Below are positions 1 to 6,270 of a DNA stretch of 32,500 nt, piece by piece. Position 1 is the stretch's first letter. The number at the start of each line of letters is the position of its first letter. Below the pieces are notes generated by a model that did not search any database, was not told the origin of the DNA, and worked only from the letters and a program-made list of their open reading frames with translations. The position numbers were made by a program, and so were the translations under genes. The DNA lies in the NCBI GenBank assembly GCA_007123985.1, contig SLGA01000085.1, positions 1-32,500 of the forward strand, in the 5' to 3' direction. Source of the DNA: Balneolaceae bacterium. GTDB taxonomy: Bacteria; Bacteroidota; Rhodothermia; Balneolales; Balneolaceae.

Positions 1-533
1 ACCGGTGATATCAATTCTTCCCAAACCTCGGTTGAGCTGATCATGGATTCAAACAAAGAGGTAACCGCTGTATTTATTGAAGAGACTGAAGAAATTGCAT
101 TCGAACTCAATCTAAATATTCAGGGTGAAGGTTCGTTAAGCATCAATCCGGAACAGGATGAGTATGTGGATGGGACAATGGTTGAACTGACGGCATCCTC
201 TACTAATGGATGGGAATTTGTAGAGTGGACCGGTGATATCAATTCATCCCAAGCTTCGGTTGAGCTGATCATGGATTCCAACAAAGAGGTAACCGCTGTA
301 TTTATTGAAGAGACTGAAGAAATTGCATTCGAACTCGATCTAAATATTCAGGGTGAAGGTTCAGTAAGCATCAATCCGGAACAGGATGAGTATGTGGATG
401 GGACAATGGTTGAACTGACGGCATCCCCTACCGATGGCTGGGAATTCGTGGAGTGGACCGGTGATATTAATTCTTCCCAAACGTCGGTTGAGCTGATCAT
501 GGATTCCGACAAAAAGGTTGCCGTTGTTTTTGA
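1..533. repeat. Tandem 228-bp coding repeats
   Basis: The same sequence starting accggtgatat recurs at 1, 229 and 457, giving an exact 228-bp (76-codon) period. The first two units are nearly identical at the DNA level, including synonymous positions; the third diverges after about 530 into a degenerate repeat. Near-identity suggests recent duplication or gene conversion inside the surface-protein gene, and further copies probably lie upstream of the window. Confidence 0.9.
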
Positions 534-1818
534 AGAAGTCATGTTTGATTTAACCATTAATATTACCGGCAATGGCACTGTAAATATCAACCCTGATTTA
601 GATGAGTTTGAACCCGGTACTCTTGTAGAGTTAACGGCGGTCCCATCTGATGGCTGGGAGTTTGATCAATGGGAAGGCGATCTTACAGGTTCAGAAAATC
701 CCACTTCAATAACCATGGTAAACTCTGCAGTTATTACAGTCTTGTTTACTGAGCGGGAAACAGTGTTTTCAGGCGGAGATGGTTCATCGGGAAATCCTTA
801 CCAGGTTTCAACATCAGAGCAATTACAGACAATTGGTGAGTTTGTCGACTCCCATTTCATACAAGTCAGTAATATTAATGCCGGCTCAACATCCGGATGG
901 AATGGCAGTCAGGGATTTAGCCCGATAGGCAGCTCCTCCAATCCTTTTACGGGAACATTCAATGGAAATGAATTTGAAATCTCAGGATTAACCATAGACC
1001 GGGATGGGGATGATTATATCGGGCTTTTTGGATTTACCGGGAATGCACAAATAAACAATGTCAGGCTTGTAAATGTGAATATAATAGGAGAAGACATTGT
1101 TGGCGGATTGGCCGGAACCAATAACGGACAAATCAGAAATTCGTATGTAACAGGGTTTGTATCGGGCGATGAAATGGTGGGTGGATTGGTTGGTATTAAT
1201 AATGGGCAAATTACGAACTCGTATTCAGAGGCCAGTGTAGTCGGTGATGATGATCATATTGGCGGACTTGTGGGCATTAATGGCAGCAATGGAGAGATTA
1301 CAAATTCATTTGCTTCGGGCAATGTGGAGGCAGATGATGCTGAAACTGGCGGATTAGTTGGAACCAACAACGGTGAAATCAGCAACTCATATTCAACAGG
1401 TAATGTAACCGGTGACGAATCCGTTGGGGGCCTGGTAGGGGGCAACAGGAACAATGCCCGGATTGTAAATTCCTATGCTACCGGTAGTGTATCCGGGGAT
1501 GATGAAGTTGGTGGTTTAGTGGGGCGAAATTGGCCAAATGGTGTTATTGAAACTTCTTTTGCCAGCGGAACTGTTTCCGGAGATGATGAAACAGGTGGTT
1601 TTATCGGCTGGAACCAGGCTTCATTAGATTCTTGCTACTGGGACAATCAGTCAACCAATCAAGGCAGTGGAGTTGGCCGGGGAAATCAGAATGGATTAAC
1701 AGGTCTCACTACTTCTGAGATGACGGGTTCTTCAGCCGAAGAGAACATGTCCGGTTTCAACTGGAACAGCATCTGGAGAACTTCAGCCAATTACCCGGTT
1801 CTTCAATGGCAGGATTAA
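1..1818 (+). CDS. Partial repeat-rich surface protein (B-repeats plus GLUG motifs)
   Basis: The reading frame is open from base 1, so the true start lies upstream; the ATG at 43 is inside a repeat and is not a credible start. The visible ~605 residues hold two parts. The first (to about base 750) is a series of ~76-residue repeats, each with a GEGSxSINPEQDEY core and a GWEFVEWTGDI segment, resembling the bacterial/InlB B-like extracellular repeat families. The second (about 1090-1640) is a run of six to seven GLUG-type motifs (GGLVGxNNGxIxNSYxxGxVxGD), which in known proteins form a right-handed beta-helix. The C-terminus ends plainly (PVLQWQD) with no type IX sorting domain, LPXTG motif or membrane anchor that I recognise. 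Highly acidic and cysteine-poor, so probably secreted or surface-exposed. The role (adhesin or matrix protein) is inferred from family resemblance only. Confidence 0.85.
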   Translation, partial: TGDINSSQTSVELIMDSNKEVTAVFIEETEEIAFELNLNIQGEGSLSINPEQDEYVDGTMVELTASSTNGWEFVEWTGDINSSQASVELIMDSNKEVTAVFIEETEEIAFELDLNIQGEGSVSINPEQDEYVDGTMVELTASPTDGWEFVEWTGDINSSQTSVELIMDSDKKVAVVFEEVMFDLTINITGNGTVNINPDLDEFEPGTLVELTAVPSDGWEFDQWEGDLTGSENPTSITMVNSAVITVLFTERETVFSGGDGSSGNPYQVSTSEQLQTIGEFVDSHFIQVSNINAGSTSGWNGSQGFSPIGSSSNPFTGTFNGNEFEISGLTIDRDGDDYIGLFGFTGNAQINNVRLVNVNIIGEDIVGGLAGTNNGQIRNSYVTGFVSGDEMVGGLVGINNGQITNSYSEASVVGDDDHIGGLVGINGSNGEITNSFASGNVEADDAETGGLVGTNNGEISNSYSTGNVTGDESVGGLVGGNRNNARIVNSYATGSVSGDDEVGGLVGRNWPNGVIETSFASGTVSGDDETGGFIGWNQASLDSCYWDNQSTNQGSGVGRGNQNGLTGLTTSEMTGSSAEENMSGFNWNSIWRTSANYPVLQWQD

Positions 1819-1900
1819 AAAATTAAAAACATAGTCAACAAAATTTTTTGCGGTAAAGAATGTATAGATAGTGCATGTATTCTCAGTTTTACCCCAAAAC

Positions 1901-1934
1901 AAAAAAAGCTGCCCAAAATAGTTTGAGCACCTTT
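1901..1934 (-). terminator. Decayed copy of the tRNA-Asp terminator
   Basis: Read on the minus strand this is a hairpin (arms 1905-1917 and 1922-1934) followed by a T-tract. It is clearly related to the intact tRNA-Asp terminator at 2323-2359, but two of the 13 stem pairs are now mismatched. It follows the truncated tRNA-Asp copy at 1940-2031 in the same relative position, so terminator and tRNA were duplicated together. Confidence 0.55.
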
Positions 1935-1939
1935 CAATG

Positions 1940-2031
1940 CGATCCGGTCGAAGATGCCGATCCCTCGTCGAAGGTACTCGAACCCTCAACCTTCCCCGAC
2001 AAGTTTGTCGGGGTCAGGCGTTCTAACCAAC
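1940..2031 (-). pseudogene. Truncated tRNA-Asp pseudogene (3' part) interrupted by a palindrome
   Basis: On the minus strand the sequence matches the intact tRNA-Asp from the D-loop (GTTGGTTAGAACGCCTG) through the T-arm (GGGTTCGAGT) to the acceptor 3' end (CCGGATCGCAT). Everything 5' of the D-loop is missing; the GIY-YIG gene occupies that place, with the junction at 2031/2032. The anticodon arm is replaced by a 20-nt palindrome (1994-2013), and about 20 nt with flanking tcgaag repeats are inserted between the T-arm and the acceptor strand. It cannot make a functional tRNA. Confidence 0.8.
1994..2013. repeat. 20-nt palindrome replacing a tRNA anticodon arm (copy A)
   Basis: ccccgacaagtttgtcgggg: perfect 9-bp arms around a central gt. 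An identical copy sits at 2495-2514 at the same place in another tRNA-Asp pseudogene; identity between the two loci extends over about 35 nt including flanking tRNA sequence. It resembles a small REP-type palindromic element. Confidence 0.85.
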
Positions 2032-2301
2032 AATCTCTATTAGGTTTATTTCTTGATCAACTATTTGGTTGATGATTCGCCGGCTCTTCATTCTTTTTAT
2101 CCACTTCTCTGCACGAATCGCTTCTGTTTTTGATTCGAATTCTACAACCCTTTTCAGCTCCCATGGTTTTCCGCTCTTAGTTGCTGTAGAATAGCCATCA
2201 TTATGCTTTTTCAATCGATTCTCAACATTTGTAGTTTGTCCGACGTAAAACCTGTCCAGTTTCTTGCTGTATAGAATGTATATGTAGTGTTTATCCCTCA
2301 T
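2023..2301 (-). CDS. Small GIY-YIG endonuclease inserted at a tRNA-Asp copy
   Basis: A 92-residue stand-alone GIY-YIG domain. The GIY and YIG elements are seen as YIYILYS (residues 6-12) and FYVGQT (18-23); the expected catalytic Arg and metal-binding Glu match R29 (NRLKKHN) and E65 (AIRAEKWIKR). The family cleaves DNA; single-domain members of the UvrC-like type are common in Bacteroidota, with unknown biological role. There is no DNA-binding domain beyond the nuclease fold. The last two codons (Val-Gly) and the TAG stop come from the D-loop sequence of the tRNA-Asp remnant at 1940-2031, so the gene's 3' end is fused to tRNA DNA. It starts about 22 nt after the T-tract of the intact tRNA-Asp terminator and has no obvious promoter, so expression may depend on read-through. 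Confidence 0.85.
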   Translation of the reverse strand: MRDKHYIYILYSKKLDRFYVGQTTNVENRLKKHNDGYSTATKSGKPWELKRVVEFESKTEAIRAEKWIKRMKSRRIINQIVDQEINLIEIVG

Positions 2302-2322
2302 TCATTTTCTCTGACCCCCACA

Positions 2323-2359
2323 AACAAAAAAAGCTGCTCAAACCTAATTGAGCAGCTTT
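2323..2359 (-). terminator. Rho-independent terminator of tRNA-Asp
   Basis: Perfect 12-bp stem (2330-2341 with 2348-2359), 6-nt loop, and on the minus strand a run of seven T directly after the stem. It begins six nucleotides after the tRNA-Asp 3' end. Confidence 0.9.
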
Positions 2360-2364
2360 AAATG

Positions 2365-2438
2365 CGATCCGGAAGGGACTCGAACCCTCGACCTCCTGCG
2401 TGACAGGCAGGCGTTCTAACCAACTGAACTACCGGACC
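2365..2438 (-). tRNA. tRNA-Asp (GTC)
   Basis: A 74-nt cloverleaf on the minus strand: acceptor GGTCCGG/CCGGATC (one G-U pair), D-stem GTTC/GAAC with GGT in the loop, anticodon stem CCTGC/GCAGG with loop CTGTCAC giving anticodon GTC, T-stem GAGGG/CCCTT with loop TTCGAGT, discriminator G as expected for Asp. CCA is not encoded. It is followed by its own terminator and preceded 30 nt upstream by a degenerate tRNA-Asp copy sharing the same promoter region. Confidence 0.97.
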
Positions 2439-2494
2439 AATATATCAATAAACTAAATTCCCTTCTTAAATCCGGCAATCGAACTCTCGACATT

Positions 2495-2514
2495 CCCCGA
2501 CAAGTTTGTCGGGG
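2495..2514. repeat. 20-nt palindrome replacing a tRNA anticodon arm (copy B)
   Basis: Identical to the palindrome at 1994-2013 and located at the homologous position of a tRNA-Asp copy, between CGCCTG and the T-arm. Confidence 0.85.
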
Positions 2515-2527
2515 TCAGGCGTTCTAA

Positions 2528-2543
2528 TCCCGATCACTCGGGA
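2528..2543. repeat. 16-nt palindrome in the D-loop of a tRNA-Asp pseudogene
   Basis: tcccgatcactcggga: 6-bp arms and a 4-nt loop, standing where the intact gene has seven D-loop bases. Different sequence from the 20-nt palindrome but the same kind of insert in the same pseudogene. Confidence 0.75.
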
Positions 2544-2592
2544 AACTACCGGACCATTAAATCAAATTTTACTTGTGAATTTCAAGCAGATT

Positions 2593-2624
2593 TAAATATA
2601 AACAGGTTATCCACATGAAGTCAA
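2593..2624 (-). promoter_or_regulatory. Likely promoter of the tRNA-Asp pair, with an internal DnaA box
   Basis: On the minus strand TTGACT is followed, 21 nt after the TTG, by TATATTTA (7/8 of the Bacteroidota -7 box TAnnTTTG); read the sigma-70 way it is TTGACT-N17-TTATAT. It ends about 37 nt before the pseudo-tRNA. A perfect DnaA box (TTATCCACA, 2607-2615) lies in the spacer. Confidence 0.5.
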
Positions 2625-2646
2625 CATTAAATCGAAAAGAAGGTGA

Positions 2647-2684
2647 GAAAAAAACAAGGGCTCCGGGATCAGCCGGAGCCCTTT
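2647..2684 (-). terminator. Terminator of the glutathione peroxidase gene
   Basis: An 11-bp GC-rich stem (2656-2666 with 2673-2683), 6-nt loop, and a minus-strand T-rich tract after it, about 45 nt beyond the stop codon of the minus-strand peroxidase gene. Confidence 0.85.
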
Positions 2685-2726
2685 ATCGGGATGGTGATGG
2701 GATGTATGTAAGGAAATAATTTTTTT

Positions 2727-3269
2727 TCAGAGAGTGCTTAAAATTGCCTCTCTTACCTCCTCACCTTCAGGAGGTACATTAGTCTTAAACCTTCTTACAA
2801 GATTTCCGTTCCTGTCAATCAAAAATTTTTCAAAATTCCAGGAAATAGCACCGGTAAAATCGGGGTTTTCGAGGTTTGTAAGTAAATTAAAGAGCGGGTG
2901 CTGATCATCTCCCCTCACGGAAATCCGTGAAAAAAGCGGAAAAGATACTCCAAAATTCATCTCACAAAACTGTGCGATCTCCTCATCCGTTCCCGGTTCC
3001 TGTCCCCCAAAATTATTTGCAGGAAAACCGAGTACTGTAAAACCTTTGTCTGAATACTCCTCATAAATTTTTTGTAATCCCTCGTACTGGTGAGTAAAAC
3101 CACATTCAGAAGCAGTATTAACAATTAAGAGCACCTCTCCTTTGAAATCTTCAAGAGAAATGTTTTCACCGTTTATTAGGTTTAGGCTGTATGTGTAAAT
3201 ATCTTCAGTAGAATCTGAATGTACTACCATTGAAAGCATCAGCGTTAGAATTACCAATATTGTTTTCAT
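2727..3269 (-). CDS. Exported glutathione/thioredoxin peroxidase
   Basis: A 180-residue glutathione peroxidase family protein with an N-terminal hydrophobic segment (about residues 1-18) that looks like a signal peptide, so it probably acts in the periplasm. The catalytic Cys56 lies in NTASECGFT, Gln90 in GFPANNFGGQEPG and Trp144 in SWNFEKFL, giving the usual tetrad elements. A second cysteine (Cys102, FCEMNFG) is where bacterial, thioredoxin-dependent members have a resolving cysteine, so thioredoxin is a more likely reductant than glutathione (inference). Function: reduction of hydrogen and organic peroxides. Monocistronic, with its own terminator, divergent from the barrel gene at 3327. 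Confidence 0.9.
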   Translation of the reverse strand: MKTILVILTLMLSMVVHSDSTEDIYTYSLNLINGENISLEDFKGEVLLIVNTASECGFTHQYEGLQKIYEEYSDKGFTVLGFPANNFGGQEPGTDEEIAQFCEMNFGVSFPLFSRISVRGDDQHPLFNLLTNLENPDFTGAISWNFEKFLIDRNGNLVRRFKTNVPPEGEEVREAILSTL

Positions 3270-3326
3270 AAATCATACCATCTATTTTGACGTTTAAATC
3301 TTGTTATTGCATTTATCATTCCAAAT

Positions 3327-4067
3327 ATGAATAATTTTTTTGTTAAAAAACTCTCCCTCTTCTTCTTTCCGATCATTGTCCTTCTGATTCCGCTTCATTC
3401 CCATGCCCAGATGTTCTCTATTGGAGATCCCGAACAGCGCACTGTACGTCCGCTCGGTTCATCCAGCATAGTGGGAGCTGCCTGGGAATTTGCCGACTTT
3501 AGCTACCAGGCAGAAGGGGCACAAGAATTTCAAAGGCTTGACTACACCAGCAACCTGATACGCCTTTTCTTTAACAGCCCGGGTTTAGACATAAGCCTCG
3601 CTTTTGGTGGTTCCTTCACGGGTATGGACGAACACTCTGCCATTAATATAAACGCACGGTTATACAATAATTTCTTTATAAGCAGGAACCCAAATTTTCA
3701 ATTCGCAATACCCATACAGCTAACGACCGACCTGATGCAGGTAAGGCGAAATGAAACCAGCGCGGAGTTTCAGCAGAGTTCACTTGTTTTCGGTACCGGT
3801 GTATATACGGCATTTCGTATGGGCGACAGATTTAGCCTTACGCTAAAAACCACTCCCAATTACGGGTTCAGTTTTTCACAGGGTTCGCTTTTCGGAGGCG
3901 GGCTGTTCCGGTTTGATGCCGGCACTTTTCTTATGATTAATGAACTGTTTGGCAGCAACTCTCTCACAATCGGTTATAATTTTGATTATCGTGCATATCG
4001 TATTGAAGGAAACTTAAATGATTACGATTTTACAAGTCACTCCATTACTCTTGGAATAGGCTTTTAA
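3327..4067 (+). CDS. Predicted outer-membrane beta-barrel protein, unknown function
   Basis: 246 residues, with a clear signal peptide (hydrophobic stretch about 8-25, probable cleavage after SHAQ). The mature part alternates polar and aromatic residues in strand-length blocks with many Gly/Asn turns and ends in a strand finishing in Phe (SITLGIGF), typical of outer-membrane barrels. I do not recognise the family. It is nine nt upstream of the small gene at 4077 and probably co-transcribed with it. Confidence 0.7.
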   Translation: MNNFFVKKLSLFFFPIIVLLIPLHSHAQMFSIGDPEQRTVRPLGSSSIVGAAWEFADFSYQAEGAQEFQRLDYTSNLIRLFFNSPGLDISLAFGGSFTGMDEHSAININARLYNNFFISRNPNFQFAIPIQLTTDLMQVRRNETSAEFQQSSLVFGTGVYTAFRMGDRFSLTLKTTPNYGFSFSQGSLFGGGLFRFDAGTFLMINELFGSNSLTIGYNFDYRAYRIEGNLNDYDFTSHSITLGIGF

Positions 4068-4076
4068 TCAGATTGC

Positions 4077-4373
4077 ATGAAAATTGAAAAACTGCTTCTC
4101 GAGCTCGAATCACTTTGCGAAAAAGGAGGTTTTTCCATCCGAAAAGAGCGCGGAGGCTTCAGGGGAGATCAGTGCATTATTGAAGGAGACAAACTGATTG
4201 TTATCAATAAAAACAGGCCTGTTGAATCTCAGGCAGCGATTTTAGCCCGAGTAATTCTAAAGCTCGATCACGACGATCTCTTCATAAAACCTGCTGTAAG
4301 AAAAGAGCTGGAAGCGATCTGGAGCCGGCTAAGAAAATTTGAAGAGGCAGAAAAACGTATTGAAAACGAGTAG
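4077..4373 (+). CDS. Small conserved-looking hypothetical protein
   Basis: 98 residues, charged, mostly helical by composition, no signal peptide or membrane segment. It contains a GGFRGDQCIIEGDKLIVINK stretch suggesting a short beta-hairpin followed by helices (AAILARVILKL, KPAVRKELEAIWSRLRKFEE). I do not recognise a named domain. It sits six nt before the MBL-fold gene at 4380, so the two are probably translated from one message, and a link to that enzyme is the best contextual guess. Confidence 0.65.
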   Translation: MKIEKLLLELESLCEKGGFSIRKERGGFRGDQCIIEGDKLIVINKNRPVESQAAILARVILKLDHDDLFIKPAVRKELEAIWSRLRKFEEAEKRIENE

Positions 4374-4379
4374 AAAAAG

Positions 4380-5141
4380 ATGAAGTGCACATTTCTCGGT
4401 ACCGGAACATCTATGGGAGTGCCCGTTGCCGGGGGGTTTGGAAAAGAACTGATTGATGGCGATCCGCGAAATCAGCGAACACGATGCTCGGCATGGGTTC
4501 AAACAGAGCAAACATCTATCGTGATAGACATCGGACCCGAGTTCAGAATTCAATCTATCCGCTCCGATATTAAAAAAATTGATCTCGTTCTCATCACCCA
4601 CGAGCACATGGATCACATTGCCGGCCTTGATGATTTACGGGCATATAATTACTCACAAAATGGCCCTGTGCCTCTGTTTACATCAAAAAAGGTGATTCAG
4701 TCTATTAAATCGCGGTTTGACTATATGTTTGGCGAGAATAAATACCCGGGCTCAACATCACTGAATATGCACGAAGTTTCCGAGCCCATGCAATATGGTG
4801 ATGTAACCATCACCCCGCTCCCCTACAATCACGGATATATCGATGTTACCGGATATCGAATTAATGACTTCTCCTACATGACCGACGTAAAGCGCATTCC
4901 TGCCGATACACTTGAAAAAGTAAAAGGTAGCAAAGTGTTGGTGCTAAGCGGTTTGCGATGGGGGCCCGAACATCCTACTCACTTAACCATACCCGAAGCT
5001 GTTGAAATTGCCACAGAGCTCAACATCCCGAAAACCTATCTGATTCACATGAACTCCTACGTAAATCACGAAGAGAGTAACAGCCGCCTGCCCGACCATG
5101 TTGAGTTAGCGTACGATCAGCTCGAAATAAGCATCGGCTAA
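4380..5141 (+). CDS. MBL-fold metal-dependent hydrolase (PhnP-like)
   Basis: 253 residues. The N-terminus has FLGTGTSMGVPV, the signature of the PhnP/RNase Z-like branch of metallo-beta-lactamase-fold enzymes, and metal ligands are seen in THEHMDH (residues 73-79), NHG (about 155-157) and a late His (LIHMNS). Conserved RTRCS follows the first motif as in PhnP-type phosphodiesterases. PhnP itself hydrolyses cyclic ribose phosphates; there is no phn cluster here, so the substrate is unknown. Cytoplasmic. Its stop overlaps the stop of the convergent manC-type gene by four bases. Confidence 0.85.
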   Translation: MKCTFLGTGTSMGVPVAGGFGKELIDGDPRNQRTRCSAWVQTEQTSIVIDIGPEFRIQSIRSDIKKIDLVLITHEHMDHIAGLDDLRAYNYSQNGPVPLFTSKKVIQSIKSRFDYMFGENKYPGSTSLNMHEVSEPMQYGDVTITPLPYNHGYIDVTGYRINDFSYMTDVKRIPADTLEKVKGSKVLVLSGLRWGPEHPTHLTIPEAVEIATELNIPKTYLIHMNSYVNHEESNSRLPDHVELAYDQLEISIG

Positions 5142-6211
5142 TGAACGTCTTCCTCAGCCAGGCGGTCAATTTCATCAACAACCTCTTTTACAGCCTGTGC
5201 GTGATCGAGTTTAAGCACCAGAATGGCATCATCCGTTTCCACTATGGCTACATCATTCACGCCCACCAGTGCAATGGTTTTACCTGATGATGCATCCACT
5301 AAATTTCCTGAAGCGTCCTGAATAATGACGGCTGAATCGCCCACTGCGTTTCCATTCTCATCTTTATCTGCCAGTTCGTGAACAGCTTTCCAGCTGCCTA
5401 CGTCGTTCCATCCAAAACTTGCCGGAACCACATGTACGTGTTCCGCTTTCTCCATAATACCGTAATCTATTGAGATAGATGGGCAGTTTTGGTAAAACGT
5501 GTTTATATCTTCCTCTTTTTTTTCAGAAGCGGAAAGCTGTTCCATTTGCTCGTAGATTTCGGGAAGATGCTTTCGAAAAGCATTCACAATGGTTTCAACT
5601 TTCCAGATAAAAATACCACTGTTCCAGAGATAATCCCCTGATTTCAGAAAATCGCGGGCTTTTGCAAGTTCCGGTTTTTCTGTGAAATTTCTAACTCTGT
5701 AAACTTCCTGTCCGTTTTGTTCAAGGTCTGCTTTGTTCTGCCGCCTGATGTAACCGTACCCGGTTTCGGGGCGATTGGGCTCAATTCCAATTGTAACCAG
5801 AGAATTTTTTTTTCGTGCTGTTTTTGATGCAACCTTAAGTACATCCAGAAAACGTTTTGGCTCCGTAATCCGGTGATCAGCAGGGAGCACTACCATTACC
5901 GCTTCCGGATTTTTATTATAGAGAAGTGCTGCAGCTGATGCAATGCACGGTGCCGTATTTCTGGCCATCGGTTCACCAATAATAAATTTCTGCTCGAGGC
6001 CCGGCAGCTGCTGGTTTACCAGATGAACGTAATCGTTGTTAGTGATTACCATCACATTTTTTACATCAATAAACCCTTCCAGGCGATCAACGGTTTGCTG
6101 AATAAGGCTTTTCTTTCCGAACAGCTTTAAAAATTGTTTAGGCTTTTCTCTTGTGCTTTTTGGCCAAAATCTTGTACCTGCACCACCAGCCATAATAACG
6201 GCTACATTCAT
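5138..6211 (-). CDS. manC: Mannose-1-phosphate guanylyltransferase
   Basis: 357 residues, the short form carrying only the nucleotidyltransferase domain (no fused phosphomannose isomerase). Motifs: MAGGAGTRFWPKSTREKPKQ (residues 8-27, GTP binding), PADH, NFTEKP and WNSGIFIWK, all typical of GDP-mannose pyrophosphorylases. It makes GDP-mannose from mannose-1-phosphate and GTP for glycan, O-antigen or exopolysaccharide synthesis. No glycan genes adjoin it. It lies downstream of phoR in the same direction with a 59-nt gap. Confidence 0.93.
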   Translation of the reverse strand: MNVAVIMAGGAGTRFWPKSTREKPKQFLKLFGKKSLIQQTVDRLEGFIDVKNVMVITNNDYVHLVNQQLPGLEQKFIIGEPMARNTAPCIASAAALLYNKNPEAVMVVLPADHRITEPKRFLDVLKVASKTARKKNSLVTIGIEPNRPETGYGYIRRQNKADLEQNGQEVYRVRNFTEKPELAKARDFLKSGDYLWNSGIFIWKVETIVNAFRKHLPEIYEQMEQLSASEKKEEDINTFYQNCPSISIDYGIMEKAEHVHVVPASFGWNDVGSWKAVHELADKDENGNAVGDSAVIIQDASGNLVDASSGKTIALVGVNDVAIVETDDAILVLKLDHAQAVKEVVDEIDRLAEEDVH

Positions 6212-6270
6212 AGAAATAAGTGTTCTGAATTTCCGGTAAACTTACATTCAGAAAGGTAGGCAAAAGCAAA

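Larger units (their letters stand above)
2469..2555 (-). pseudogene. Full-length tRNA-Asp pseudogene with palindromes in the D and anticodon arms
   Basis: On the minus strand it begins like the intact gene (GGTCCGGTAGTT) and ends with a T-arm and acceptor remnant (GAGAGTTCGAT...CCGGATT). Part of the D-loop is replaced by a 16-nt palindrome (2528-2543) and the anticodon arm by the 20-nt palindrome at 2495-2514. The T-stem and acceptor pairing are also damaged. It lies 30 nt upstream of the functional tRNA-Asp, so the two were probably a tandem pair and are still co-transcribed. Confidence 0.82.

Noticed and set aside
1783-1989. Minus-strand open frame of 68 codons running through tRNA-like DNA
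   Set aside because: Its first part is a translation of tRNA-Asp remnant sequence and the surface-protein 3' end; no independent coding support.
2495-2543. Possible CRISPR-like repeats at the tRNA-Asp locus
   Set aside because: The repeats are palindromes embedded in tRNA copies, without regular spacers or cas genes.
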